A stretch of DNA of 64,000 bases from Phoma sp. XZ068 (Eukaryota; Ascomycota; Dothideomycetes; Pleosporales; Didymellaceae). Below are positions 9,842 through 21,477 of this stretch, in pieces (position 1 is the stretch's first letter; every line of letters starts with the position of its first letter). The position numbers and the translations under genes were made by a program. The stretch is taken from contig RBKR01000013.1 in NCBI GenBank assembly GCA_004835665.1, positions 930,001-994,000 on the forward strand, in the 5' to 3' direction. The notes beneath the pieces were generated by a model. The model did no database searches. It was not told where the DNA came from and saw only the letters and a program-made list of their open reading frames with translations.

Positions 9842-10627
9842 TCAAGTCTCCTTCTCCAAAGTCTCGATGCAGTGTCTGAGCAGCATCATCATTCTGTTCT
9901 GTATATTTCGACCGGCAGGGGTGTCTGCATGCTTGCCAGCGCCCCAGCCAAATGGCAGCACAAGTCTTCGACGGCCTTTCTTATCGACGACTGCGAGCGC
10001 ATCCAACGGAAACTTGCCTCCACCGAGAGGATGCAATAACCCTAGGCGGACGAAGTGGTTGTTCGGTGGGTCAACAGCCGATACCAAAGGCAGCGAGAAA
10101 GGTGCAGTCGTAGAAGGTTTGTGAGTGGAAGGGTCGTGACAGAGAACGAGGGCTTGTAGCGAGGGTGCAACGGCGTAGAGGTCATGTAGAGCAGAGCTGT
10201 GATCGTTTAGACTACGATCTGGCCTGGCACTGACGCCCCTTGAAGCACTTCATAACACGTACCATAGTAGATTATAATGCAGCTGCAGGTTCCCCTGCAC
10301 ACAGAGTACTAATATAGACTCTCCCTTCTTGTACTTTTGCCAATTGTTGTGAGGCTTGAGTCCACTGCCTGGTGGTGCAGCGAGCGTTGTGCTGGCTAGT
10401 ATGGCGCCCACATTGACAGTCCATGCATCTTTTGGCGTGATAATATCCAACTCATCGAGTTCGCATTGAGTTTTCGATCTCTTCAGCGTGTCGCTGGTTG
10501 AAGATAGTGCCGGTGAAGGCTGTCGTAGCTGCTCTGCATTGTCATCGTCCGAGTCCGTTGCAATGCGCGACCGTTTGCGACTGATTCGTGCACTCATGGT
10601 GCTCGGTTGAGGGAAGAGGTCGTCCAT
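9842..10627 (-). CDS. Conserved-looking protein of unknown function
   Basis: Two exons, 10627-10263 and 10196-9842, coding 239 residues. The N-terminal 50 residues are Ser- and Arg-rich with an SRKRSR basic cluster that could serve nuclear import. The rest is folded-looking, with DELDIITPKDAWTVNVGAIL, a VQGNLQLHYNLL block, and a C-terminal domain containing HPLGGGKFPLDALAVVDKKG and RRRLVLPFGWGAG. I do not recognise the family. The 66-nt intron with acceptor CACAG was preferred to nearer in-frame AGs that would give introns of 39 or 51 nt, so the junction residue is uncertain. It is divergent from ATG5 with about 250 bp between starts. Confidence 0.65.
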
Positions 10628-10880
10628 TTGCGTGCGTGCATTGCCGTAGGTAGGATTGAAGGTGAAACGTGAGGGGAGCAATCGTCCTGCAGGATATCAC
10701 ATGGCGAAGCTGCTGGCCGTTGCAGAGACGCGTGAGGGACGAAAGCCGGGGAGCTTTGGTTTTGCCATGTTACGATTGGCTGCAGCCGAGGTCCCTGGAC
10801 ACTTTCCCTGTCTGCTCCCCGCGCTACACGGAACGGCGCTTTCCCCACAGCCAGCCTAGCCTACCTTCACATTTGTTGTA

Positions 10881-11926
10881 ATGACTTCGAGAGACGTCAC
10901 GAGTAGACTGCGTGAGAGCGTCTGGAATGGAAGTATACCTCTAGAAGTGCGGTTGTACAACGGAGATTGCAGGACATACGATGAGTCGGAACCATACTTG
11001 GTGAGAGCAATGCTTCCTCAGATGAAGTTAACCTAACACAATCTTATAGATCCAGTTCCCAAGACTCTCATACCTCGGATTACTCGTTCAAAGACTACAC
11101 GCTTTCTTTTCGCCGAATCTGATCTACCCTGATGTTTCTCCAGCGAACTTGTGGCTATCATACGAAGGCGTTCCGCTGAAGTGGCACTACCCCCTTGGAT
11201 TACTGTACGATCTCTATTCTGGAGCGGAGCCTGCGTATCCGTTAGACCCATCATCGCCATCTCATAAGACCGAGACCTCAGAAGACGAGCATGGTAGCCT
11301 TCCATGGAAGCTCACAGTTCACGTTTCCGATTATCCTGCAGACCAGCTCGTCCAACTCGACACCGAAGATAAAGTCATGCACGACCTCTTCAGAAACAGT
11401 GTGAAGGAAGCTGACTATCTGCGCACTGGAACTGGAAAGACAGTCATGTTTCTGAGTGAGAAGGACAGCACACAGCTCTGGGATGCAGTCAAGCAACATG
11501 AATTCTCCCTATACAACCCTATCTACCAGAAGCTACTAAACCCTCAAGGTGCCGCATTAAGACACCTACCAGTGCGAATATACCTCCCGCATGCCGCGAG
11601 TAGCATTGAGCAGAAAGAAAGCAGCCCCGGCAGCTTAAGAGTCGTGCAACATCTGGTGACACCAAATCTCTCGTCTCGTGAGTGTGCGTTGCGGTAAGTG
11701 AGTATTAGACGGTCAAACTAATAGCTTTTTAGGACAACCACAGACGATCGGTACAGCGTTAAATCAAATCCTTCCAACACTATTCCCCAGTAGACGGAGC
11801 CCGCTCCTAGCACAAGCAGTTTTGCATGGTGCAGTTCTGCCTCTGGGTGCGAGCGTCGAGGACCTAGTGCGTGCAACTGCGTACCTAGATGGCTGGCTCC
11901 ACATTGCTGTGGTGATGATGGCGTAA
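10881..11926 (+). CDS. ATG5: Autophagy protein Atg5
   Basis: Three exons: 10881-11000, 11050-11677 and 11733-11926, coding 313 residues. Diagnostic Atg5 blocks are present: RLSYLGLLV near the N-terminus, LWLSYEGVPLKWHYPLGLLYD at about residues 73-94, and FRNSVKEADYLR, whose Lys (about residue 159) matches the lysine that is conjugated to Atg12. The C-terminal block QTIGTALNQILP is the conserved end domain. Atg12-Atg5 with Atg16 promotes Atg8 lipidation during autophagosome growth. Intron 1 has a clear CTAAC branch site. The second exon break splits an Arg codon. Length matches fungal homologues. Confidence 0.95.
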
Positions 11927-13755
11927 ATCCGATCCTCGTAAGCTACATAGGGCTGATAATGCGAACCCCGTGATCTTACAATAGTGCCGTCTATTGCGAA
12001 AGGATGATGAGGCATCTCTCCACGCTGCACTGACAAGGAGGATCTAAGCATGTCTTGGGAAGGGAATGCGACCCCACCGAAAACCTCCAGGCATACATGT
12101 GGACCCTTGCCAGCAATGATGTCGAGGACTAGGACATGGGAATGTCGATGAGCGGTCACGCCGAAATCACTCCCCACTTATTTCTGGTGGCTGAGCATGG
12201 GCCCAGCTCCTTGATTGGCGAATACGATGAACCAGTGTCCTAATCGAGCATCGCGCCGTCCCCGAGACCGCAACTTTACTCACCTGCATCCTTCCACCCT
12301 CTTTCTCACCATCGTGCCGCAATCAATGATACAAGCTGTTTTGATCGCTCACCGGGAATTCTCAGCCATCTCCGCTCTTGCATTGCCGCGTAAATCTACG
12401 CTCCGGCTAAGTGTAAGGAGTTTCGCAGTTGATACCCATTCGGCGCATTGTCTGCGCTCACATGGTCTACCATTACGTAGCCATCGACTCATAGACAGAA
12501 CGAGCCGCTCGTTGTGCAGGAAATTCGCAGCAAGTTCCACGTGGTGCGGAGTTGCTGGAGTAGCTGTACTCATACAACATGTGTCATGCCCTCTATTGGC
12601 CGTGATGAGGTGCTCTGTTCAGCTCATTGAGTATGACTAGAGCGAAGACTCGTATCAAGGCAATCTTAACCGGAGGCTGAAGCACTGTCTTCTGCAGCTA
12701 TGAGTTAGCTCAAACGGTTGCCCAAGGCTTGCGCTATGTTTGAGAAACGATTGGCAACGAAATTGCTACTTCAGCCCTGCGATAAGGCTGCGACCGGCCT
12801 TACCGACGACCATACCAGCCCGATGGTAGCGACCCATGCAGGTACTTCCTCGGGTACCTTCATCATCACTCACCGGGCGCTGCATGGCGTTACCTCGATT
12901 ACTCATGTACCAATCAATTGTCAGGCCTGAAGCTGGCACTCACGTTTCACAGTGACTGAACGGTCCGCGAGGCAGGGCTGCGGAGGGCATCGACTAAATC
13001 GTCACCCTTGCCGGTCAGCACAAACTATCTCAGCAACGTCATAGGTGCGGCCCATACTCCACATCACGGGAGGGCCGACTACACAAGCTCCTTGCATCCT
13101 ACATTCGTCAAAGTCGACGCATGGGATTGTCATAGCAAGAGGCTGAAGGCCATGTGCCGGAGCCTAAGCTAGCTGTTCCGCCATAATCCTTTCGCGACCT
13201 AGTCCTTCGGAGGTGAGATCGACATGACTACCAATGATCTGTCCCGCTGCGGTGTATGCGCACATTGTTAAGACTTAATCCTGGACCCTTGACCCTATTT
13301 TCGTTCAACGTCCGACACCAGTCTCTTGTGCTTCCTCGAAGGCCGGACTTAAAGCTATGTTCCAAAGTATACATAACCTTCTGTTATTTGACCTTGACCT
13401 CTTACCTTTCTTAGTACATTAGAGCGTGCCTATTTTCGACTACTTCACAGCCCCGACCATCGCCTTCAACTTTCACAAAGCCATTTGGCAGGCTACACCA
13501 TCCCACCGCTGGAGCGTAGAATCATTATATCAACACTCTTCGTGCCAGGACTGGCTGGATACCAGATCGGCAAGCTAGCTATGAGACACACTTCGACGTT
13601 GCATTTCCACTTCCATACTTATCTAACGGAACCACGAGCTTCAAGCAAGACTGACCGAGGAACTGTTATTCCATCTTCCGAATAGAACCCAAGGCCTTTT
13701 TTTTGTTGAGCTAGCTTGCACCACACCACCTCAGTCCTGGGAAAGCTTGGTTAGC
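11927..13755. other. Gene-poor region
   Basis: About 1.8 kb between ATG5 and the bZIP-like gene. Open frames on both strands (for example 11764-12177 minus and 12215-12640 plus) are short, compositionally random and without domains. No repeats, tRNA or transposon remnants were recognised. It may contain long regulatory sequence of the bZIP-like gene. Confidence 0.5.
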
Positions 13756-14376
13756 ATGTCGTACAGACAATCCAGTGAAGAACAGCAATCCCGGTCTCCA
13801 GCAGTTGGACACTGGACTTCCAATACATCCTCCTTAGAAACGCGGTCGCCGGAATGGTCGGAGGTTACAGATCCTGTGGAGCGCCGGAAGATCCAGAATA
13901 AGCTGGCCCAGCAAAGATTCAGTGAGCATTTTGTTCCATTCTCAAGTCAGATCGCTAATATCCGCGACAGGAGCCAAGGCCAGAGAACACAAAGAGGAAG
14001 AAGAACGAAAGACAGAGAATCGCCGGCAGGCCGCGAGCTCGTACACCCCCGCCGAAGCAACCCAACTCGACGACCATCATACTCTCTCGGGGCTGCCTTG
14101 GGGAGGGATATCTTTTAGGCACATCGTGGCCACAGGGCAGGACAAGGAACGCAGCTCCCAGCAAAGCTCGCGAGAGAATTCTGTCTATGCTATGCGGGCG
14201 GGAGGGAGCAGCAGGTGAGGGACCCGGCGTGAGTCTCTGCTTTGCTTCGGTGTGCGTACGACTAACATTACCTCAGACTGGGACTTCGCCTTACCGATCG
14301 TTTCGCCCGGGGTCACGCACCGTGGGGACGTTTCAGGATTTTCCCACAGCGCTTCTCTGAACGATACGAAGCTTGA
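13756..14376 (+). CDS. Short bZIP-like protein with AP-1-type basic region
   Basis: Three exons: 13756-13921, 13971-14214 and 14277-14376, coding 169 residues. The basic region ERRKIQNKLAQQRFR (about residues 42-56) contains NxxAQxxFR, the Pap1/Yap-type DNA-contact motif, and is followed by a strongly charged helix (AKAREHKEEEERKTENRR). No leucine heptads follow, so a classical zipper is not visible. A conserved-looking LSGLPWGGISFRHIVATGQ block lies at about 95-113, then an Arg- and Ser-rich tail. Intron 1 splits the last Arg of the basic region; intron 2 ends after a perfect CTAAC branch site. The last exon (RLGLRLTDRF onwards) is the least certain part. Probably a nuclear regulator; target unknown. 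Confidence 0.65.
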
Positions 14377-15941
14377 CTCGAGCTGTGCTCAATACACTCG
14401 TCATACATTCTCATATTACAACGCCGCGTCGCTATGTGCACCTGCACATCCGAATTGTTGCAGCCGAGGGACTTGGCTGTCTACTGCTCTGAGAGCATAG
14501 CCGCAGAGCTGCAGCGGCCCGCTTGGATGGATAGGGCTTGATGCCCGTTTGTTTCTGTGCCTTCTTGCTCTTCGGCGGCTAAGGCCTTTTTCTTAGTGGC
14601 CAATGTCGATTATTCGATGACCCACATGAGTACTTTCGCCCTGTCTACCTCCAAAGTACCGGTTCAGCATTCCCAGGTGCCTGGATCTGCTTCCTTGCTG
14701 CAGGACGTGTTGAAAAGAAGCACGCTCTGCCGCGTTGTGCTCCTGCATGCGGCCGCGGTGAAAGCGCGGTGCAATGCTCCGACTTAGACGCACAAACAAG
14801 CTTATGCAATGCACTATTTGTCAAACAAGCGACCTGAAACTTGACCCTGCGCTCTATTCTCTTGTCAGAATCCTGTGCCGCCTCAGCCCCAGATCAGGGC
14901 TGGAGCGGAGAATGTTTGCTTATGTTGGTCGCTGGAAGTTGACCCAAGGCATTCTCAATGATGATGGCAGTGTCTTCGAATGCCACCACACAACGTTTCC
15001 CGAAGCAGTCAGAAGCTTATACCAAAGGCAATCGATCCTTTTAGCTAATCAGCCTCGCGATTTTTAGAGGAAGTGTGGTGCAGTATAGAATGACTGGCAG
15101 TTGCAGGGTTCACAGAGCTTCTTATGGCAGCCTCAGAGGCTGAGTGGACCCAAACCTTCACAACCCTCAACATCAGCTTCGTTCCAACATCAACTATCAC
15201 CATCGCAGTTCATCAGCCGCAATCGTACCTGGCTCCGAAGTCCGTTTGCGCGAACCGATGGCGCCTACGCGCCTCTATTCCGAGATGCGCGGCATCGATC
15301 ACGAGCTTTGATGCGGCTGCAGTGACGTGAAATGCTTCCTGCATTGCAGCGCACACAAACCTCCCCGCAATGGCTGGACTGGGTATATTAGTGGCATATT
15401 CTAACCAGGGCACGGCGGCAAAGGACTATAATTGCCCATATGCGGAAAGTCATTGTGTGCAATTGGCCCCTAATAGCGCCGTATGTGGGCAAAATGGCTT
15501 GGAGGTGATGGGCGGTCGTTGTTGATTGGTGCGCAAATGGTAGCAAATTAGCAGAAGTCACACTCACACCATGTGCGCCAGGAACACGATGTTGCTGACG
15601 GCAAGTCTGATGCAGCTCAGGAACAAGAAGATATCCGGCAACGCAACTATTGGCTCTTTAGAGCTCGCTGTCTGTTCGTAGTTGGTCATGCAGCCTTGCG
15701 GCGTCCCGAATTATCATAATTTCTCACCCTTCTTCTCTGAACAGCCACAACCGATCCACACGCCTCAACGCCTGCCGGAACGGAAGGCCAACTTCTTAAG
15801 CGCCCACGACAAAATGGACAACATTCACACATCACTCGGAGAATTTCTTAGCTTCGAGGCGCAGGACACGCGAGGTTGATTGATATATATCCTCCCGGTG
15901 TACGTTGAGCATGATGTAGCACTCCAGCTTGTTCGGTCTTC
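14377..15941. other. Gene-poor region
   Basis: About 1.6 kb. Short open frames at 14774-15067 and 15101-15330 show no recognisable domains or convincing splice partners. A 65-codon frame at 15682-15879 lies just ahead of the SWIM gene and may be only leader sequence. No elements recognised. Confidence 0.5.
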
Positions 15942-17387
15942 ATGTCAGTGGAGCAATTCTCACAGCTTTCTCTCGAGGAGGACATGGTGACTACTCGAGC
16001 TGGGGCCGCCAAGGCATCAACGAGGGGAAACCCACCTCAGCACCTTGATCAAGACTCGCCTTTGCCTTCTGTCGAACCAGTCTCGCCAGTATCACCCACC
16101 CCTTCTCTTGTCATATCCACAAACAACCTCAGCTACAATGTCTCTACGTTTGACGCCAATCAACGTCGAAGGGTCAAGCGAGGACTACAAGACAGTGGAA
16201 TTCGAATGAAGTACTGTACAACCAACATCGACGACGAAGACCCCAGCATTCAGACACAATACTTCTATATCAACGACGACATAGAAGTTGCAATGGGTGG
16301 GAAGCTTCACAGGCCTCGATGTTCATGTGGGGCCAATGAGAACGGTGTTGCTTGCAAGGTACGTCCAACCGATGCTTATATATCTTGCGATAAATAGCTA
16401 ACTGTTAGGTAGCATATCTATTGGGTTGGTGATCACGTTGTCTCCACCGTCCCAGATGTCGTTAAAGATCAACCCTTACAACTTTCCACGGACGGATCAA
16501 CTTTTCAGCACATCAAACCAGCAGACGTGTTGTCCAGGAAGGGCCTAGAAGATGTCGCAGATGATCTGGACTGGGTCTATGAGGATGAGGATGTGCCCGA
16601 GGATGAAGACGACATCAAGGAAACAGTTATTAGTATGCTCTCAGTTTTCGAACCCCAGGAAGCATTACCAGAAGAGTTTAAGTGCCCGGAGTCACCTCTT
16701 ACCTCTGAACGGTCGAAGAAGTATCAGGAGCTTGCCGCTTTGTTCACCCAGTACGCAACCAAGGACCCTGGACTGTTTTTGCAAATGCGCGACATCATCG
16801 ATCCCAACTTCCAGAGTCGCGTGTTCTTCGAGAAAATTGAGAATCGTATTACTCAAACATTCAATGCCTTGGACGAGTATATCTTGCACGGTCCCACAGA
16901 TGCTTCTGTAGATGCACTGCGGTTCGACCTGCCAACCACTGCGAAAAAGCTTAGAAGATTGGTAAAGGCAGTCAACAACTTCATTGAATCCCAAGACAAG
17001 GACGATTCTGATTTCAAAAACATCGCAGTCCGGGCTGCGGCGGCCCTAGTACGCATTCTTGATCTGGTCACGGATCGCAATATCGATGCTTATGAGAGCA
17101 TCACATGGGGTATGCGACCCGGACGCCCAAGCGAGAACAACCTTTACTATGCTCTCATTGGCAAACCAGCAGATGGCACCTCCTTCGTGCTCAACGCGCT
17201 TCATCTGCTTCCTCACGAAGATGTCATCCGCAACCACTGGGCGACCTTACAGGGCATCGAAACGAAGCTTGTTCAGCATGACGCACCCGTCGATTATCTT
17301 AACACTTTCCGCCAAATTCTGCACGATAATCGCAAGAGAGTGGCTTCAGAGGTCTACGGAGGTCAAGTCAAGAGGACCGCATCGTAA
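15942..17387 (+). CDS. SWIM-type zinc-finger protein of unknown role
   Basis: Two exons, 15942-16358 and 16413-17387, coding 463 residues. Residues C127, C129, C138 and H140 form CxC-x8-CxH, the SWIM zinc-binding pattern, reading CSCGANENGVACKHIYW across the exon junction. The N-terminal 60 residues are Ser/Pro-rich; an acidic patch (DWVYEDEDVPEDEDD) follows the finger; the C-terminal 250 residues are helical. SWIM domains act in DNA or protein binding, for example in Shu2/Sws1-type recombination factors and in ubiquitin ligases. No RING, MULE or transposase domain is visible, so a transposon origin is not supported. Acceptor 16412 was chosen because it completes the CxH pair in frame. Confidence 0.82.
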
Positions 17388-19487
17388 AAAGCGAGCCCCA
17401 ACGCCCTCTATCTTTCCCCCTTCCTTTTCTGCATTCCTTTTCTTCGATTCGTGATGTTAGCCTTACATGGCTGATATATGTAGGGTATTGCTTGCATTTT
17501 GTCTTTTACCGTTAGGCGTTGTCGGTGTTCTTGTATTTCTTCCACTCCTTTCCTGGTTGCGACACTTCGCTCCTTCTCAATCTTCTTACAGCGTTTCCGA
17601 CGACTTTAGTCGCTCTATACTTTCTCTCGATACCTAGACTTTGACTATTTCGTTTCTCTTCTAGACTCTCTTTGACTCTCTTGACTTCTCTTCGTACTCT
17701 CATTCATCGTGCATGTGCATGTTTCTGATCTCTTTTTATACCTTAGCCTCACCGCTTTTTCGAGATGACAGCTCTACCTCTCTGTGCAGCAATATCTTTT
17801 TGAGAAAGTTTCATTGCGGTTTCTTCACCTTATTTCTCTTCTCACATTCATTGTAAATACATTATATGAACCCATTTTTGATATCCAGCTCATACGACCA
17901 GTGTCTCATGCTCACGTGAAGTCCACAGTGTGGGCTCTGATAAGACTTACAACATGCCGCATGCGGCTGTGACCCACTCAGAATGCAGGACCCGCGTAAC
18001 AAACTCAATATGCTGTGCACACGAGTCGTAAGACGTTCAGCTGATACCTCATCCCCGCACCCGTCCAGCGGACGCTACCAAGGTTTAGATTGTATGGTTC
18101 CGGGGCTCTGGGAAGTATGCCAACGGTTGCTCAGCCGTGCTGTAAGATCATTGAGGTACGGCCGAGTACGATAGTGGAGCCGAGCGCAGCTTTCGGGCCG
18201 CATTTACTTTGTGTGCTGTTCATTTTAATCGACCTGCGAGATAAGAATATCAAGAGCGCAAAGGAATGTCGGAGTGAATGTCGGGGCTGCCGATCATCTA
18301 CAACAAGATTGTACTGAGTCTAGGGAGCCAATCAGTGCGATTGTTGTCACACATCGTACATCAACTCGGTCATTCATGTGTGTAAATGGCCGGCTGGAGC
18401 TGCGGCTAAGAGAGCGATGCAGAGCGCCTTCGTTCCCCGAGAGAGTGGATCAACAACGTTCAGAACCCTTCATATCATTAACTCACCCAAATACTCTCAT
18501 TCCAGCGGTGAAGCCAGCCCACCATCAGTTCATCCAGGCCTGCGTCCAAATGCATCCAACTCCATAGAGCTTCCTGGCACGGGTCGCTGATCTCGCTCTC
18601 GTCTTGCACTTGCTGTTAGTCAGCCCCGCGGTGTCATTACTTCCATGAAACAGCTCCGCGGGTCCTACCGCAAGGATTCGTCGCAGCGTGCTAGCTAGGC
18701 TTCCGCGGGTGGATGCATGCAGTGCACTCGTTTCGTGTCAAGCTGGCAACATCACAATCATCTCCTGAGGTCGACTGCATGGTTAAGGAATTCATAACCA
18801 GGATTGCTTTATGCAGTTGGCCATCCTGGTCAGTTCGTATATGGGTGGATACGCGAGGCACCAAATATGCATCCAAGCCATTAGCACCGAGGCTTGAGCA
18901 GAGACGGAGGGCTCCACGATGATCATGGTGCAGCAGGAAGGTTGGTCGAGCTGCGGGGAGCAGCGGCTGGCCTCGAGCTTACCATCATCTGGTTGGCCCA
19001 TGACGAAAGATGCTATCCACATAGAGCGCTTTGTTCCTTCCAGGTCAGATTGCGGGGAAACCGCGCCATGCCTGTAACGTGGCTAGCGCCGAAGTTGGGA
19101 CGATCCTACCGTCGCGCCTTCTCTACCCACCACTGCGGATGCTATATTACAGCGTCTTCCATCACTCGTCCTTGCCTCAGACTCCACGCGCCCCTGATTC
19201 TCCACTATCAGTCACCTGTCACACCACGCTCTTGCTATCGTACCTCCCTCCGAAACTGGACTCGCTTATCACGCCATCCCACCCCGCTGACGTACTGCAC
19301 TTGCTGTTCGTGCGAGGACCCTGAGTCCGAGCGCCAATACATCAACCATCTTCCCGCCCTCGCCTGCTTCTCCTGACCTTCAAAGCATCCGCCCACCGTG
19401 CCTCGAACACACGACACAGCCCAAAAAAATTGTCTCCCGCACCAAAAAATCGAACAACCCCGCCGATCCGAATATTCCACCCACACC
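17388..19487. other. Long intergenic region, pyrimidine-rich at its start
   Basis: About 2.1 kb without a credible gene. Bases 17390-17850 are rich in C and T and are probably the 3' flank of the SWIM gene. The last 100 bases before 19488 are C- and A-rich, as expected for a fungal 5' leader. No repeats or RNA genes recognised. Confidence 0.5.
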
Positions 19488-20372
19488 ATGTCTTCTGGCA
19501 GCAACTCACCACCACAAGCATCTCCGGGTCCCACAGACCGCCGGCGTGCATCGATCACTGGACAGACGTTCCAGGATCTGTTTGGCAGATCCGGCAGCTA
19601 CTCTGGACAGCATGGGGGACGACCAACGATGTCTGGTCCCATCACTACAGCTGCTGTAAATGCTCAGCAACGACGCCTTTCGCTCACAACTATTGGTCTG
19701 TCGGCATCACCTGGTCAGACATCACCTTTCCTCAGCAACCCCCGCACACGAACCGAGAGCCTGTCTAGCGTCAACTCCGGCTCAGTAGATGAGAGTCCAT
19801 TCGAGGAGGACTATGCCCCTTCTTCGTCTGCTCCTGGCAGCAACCCGGCCACGCCCTTCGCACGACGGCTCAGTTTTGGTGCTCGAGCACTGCGGGATGT
19901 TAGGCAGGGCAGTGGTAGTGTTGGAAACCCAAATGGTAGACCTTCCACCCACAGAGCCTCTCCCCCGACTGGTGGTCGAGGACGAGGTCTGTCTTCATTG
20001 TCGAATTCTCTGCCCACTTCCGCACCCTTCCTGCACTCTTCATCACCTCCTGGTCGTTCCTCGAGGCGTTCGATATCTATATCCTCTGTTTGGACGCACA
20101 CTATCGCAGAAAATGTCGAAGACTATCCCGAGTATGAACACTCGCTGACATGGTCATCCACAGGCGAAGGCTACAACTTCGCGGAGAACCTCCGCTCCCG
20201 AGCCGAACGTGGCTCTATCTCGGGCCCGCCCCCGATGCTCAGCATTCCCTCCCACCAACGCGCGAAAAGCGTTGCCGTCATGGAGCCTCCCGTTCGCGAG
20301 ATGCCGAAGCAGCCGAAGCAGCCTGATGCTATGCAGGAGCGAATTCTGAAGGGTGACTTCTACATGGATTAG
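19488..20372 (+). CDS. Ser/Pro-rich conserved fungal protein with multiple basophilic kinase sites
   Basis: Single exon, 294 residues from ATG 19488; the frame is open 30 codons upstream without another ATG. The sequence is mostly disordered, rich in Ser, Pro, Gly and Arg. At least five RRxS or RxxS sites occur (RRAS, RRLS, RRLSF, RRSIS, RAKSV), which fit PKA or other AGC kinases and 14-3-3 binding. Ordered blocks are SVWTHTIAENVEDYPEYEH, GEGYNFAENLRSRAERGS and the C-terminal EPPVREMPKQPKQPDAMQER tail, which ends ILKGDFYMD. These look like conserved linear motifs. I do not recognise a named family. Cytosolic, probably a phosphorylated adaptor; that is inference. Confidence 0.78.
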   Translation: MSSGSNSPPQASPGPTDRRRASITGQTFQDLFGRSGSYSGQHGGRPTMSGPITTAAVNAQQRRLSLTTIGLSASPGQTSPFLSNPRTRTESLSSVNSGSVDESPFEEDYAPSSSAPGSNPATPFARRLSFGARALRDVRQGSGSVGNPNGRPSTHRASPPTGGRGRGLSSLSNSLPTSAPFLHSSSPPGRSSRRSISISSVWTHTIAENVEDYPEYEHSLTWSSTGEGYNFAENLRSRAERGSISGPPPMLSIPSHQRAKSVAVMEPPVREMPKQPKQPDAMQERILKGDFYMD

Positions 20373-21477
20373 GCTGCAGGCAGTTGCCTAATAACATAAT
20401 CTGCGGTATGTGGAGAAGTTGTCGACGCCGACCACGCGAAGTGCAAGGACTGACTTCTGCAGAACTATATACACGGCAGATCTATCTACAAGACTCTCAT
20501 GAAGATGTACGACCCGCATTCACTAGCGTTTAAGAGCGAACTGCATATTTACGCCACGTCATGTTTTGGAACTAGCCACCACCGGAGAATTTGAAGGCAG
20601 AAGGATGCAACAGCTATTGGGTGGATGCTCGTTTATCTTCTCAGCACACTTTTCGCTAATCTTGGGTTTCCACGCCTGAGCTTAATCGGCGTTTGTCAAA
20701 GTCTTCGTACGTGTCGCAACCTCAGATCTCTCTGTCAGATTTGCTGGTTTTCAGCTTTCTGGCTCACTGTATACTTCGGATTCGGAACACTGTCAAGGTT
20801 TCTGTACCCTTTCAATCCTAACAGTGCCGTCAGAAGGCGTCCACAAGCCCTCAACTGGAGTTCAATGGAGTAAAGGGGGCATCAAATTGAAAGAAGCCAT
20901 GGGAGCCTCTTGTCAAGGCTGGCGTTTCAAGGGAATGTGAACAAGGAGGGCCACGATGCGCCCCGTCACAAATTTGTATCTCAACACACGAGGTCACGCC
21001 TAGAAAGAAAGGCGATAGCAATTTGGTTGTTCGAATGTACACTCAAATTGTGTAAAGAACAGCATGAATATAATTGTATGCATCAAGGTTACATCAGTGC
21101 CACATTAGTTCGTCTCACATACTCAGACTCAGGTGTGATATCGTTGATCGTAACGTGGACTCACCAATGTACGACCTTTCCTCTGCTACATTTACCCGCA
21201 CTACCAGCTCATATGCAAAGTCCCAGTGCTACACATCAGTCCAAACCTGGACGCCATCAATGAATGTGGCTAACATTCCACGAAAATAGAAGGCAGTGTG
21301 CTGAACGCAGACCGTAGATTCTGCACGCGAAACGGCGTAACCCTCGTGGCAACCTACACCAAACCAATGGTGCAGTGTTGGAATTGACACCGAAGCTTGA
21401 ATATTATTGCTCAAATTATCTATCATATACAGCTGCCCCCACGTCCATTCCACTATATACCATCTTGCCATTATACC
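20373..21477. other. Intergenic, nothing recognised
   Basis: About 1.1 kb between two convergent genes. Small open frames at 20625-20873 and 20910-21263 lack domains. It probably holds only 3' flanks. Confidence 0.5.

Noticed and set aside
12215..12640. 141-codon plus-strand open frame
   Set aside because: Arg/Ser/Leu-rich translation typical of random frames; no splice partners or domain.
14774..15067. 97-codon plus-strand open frame
   Set aside because: MQCTICQ start looks inviting, but no domain or flanking exon was found and the region is gene-poor.
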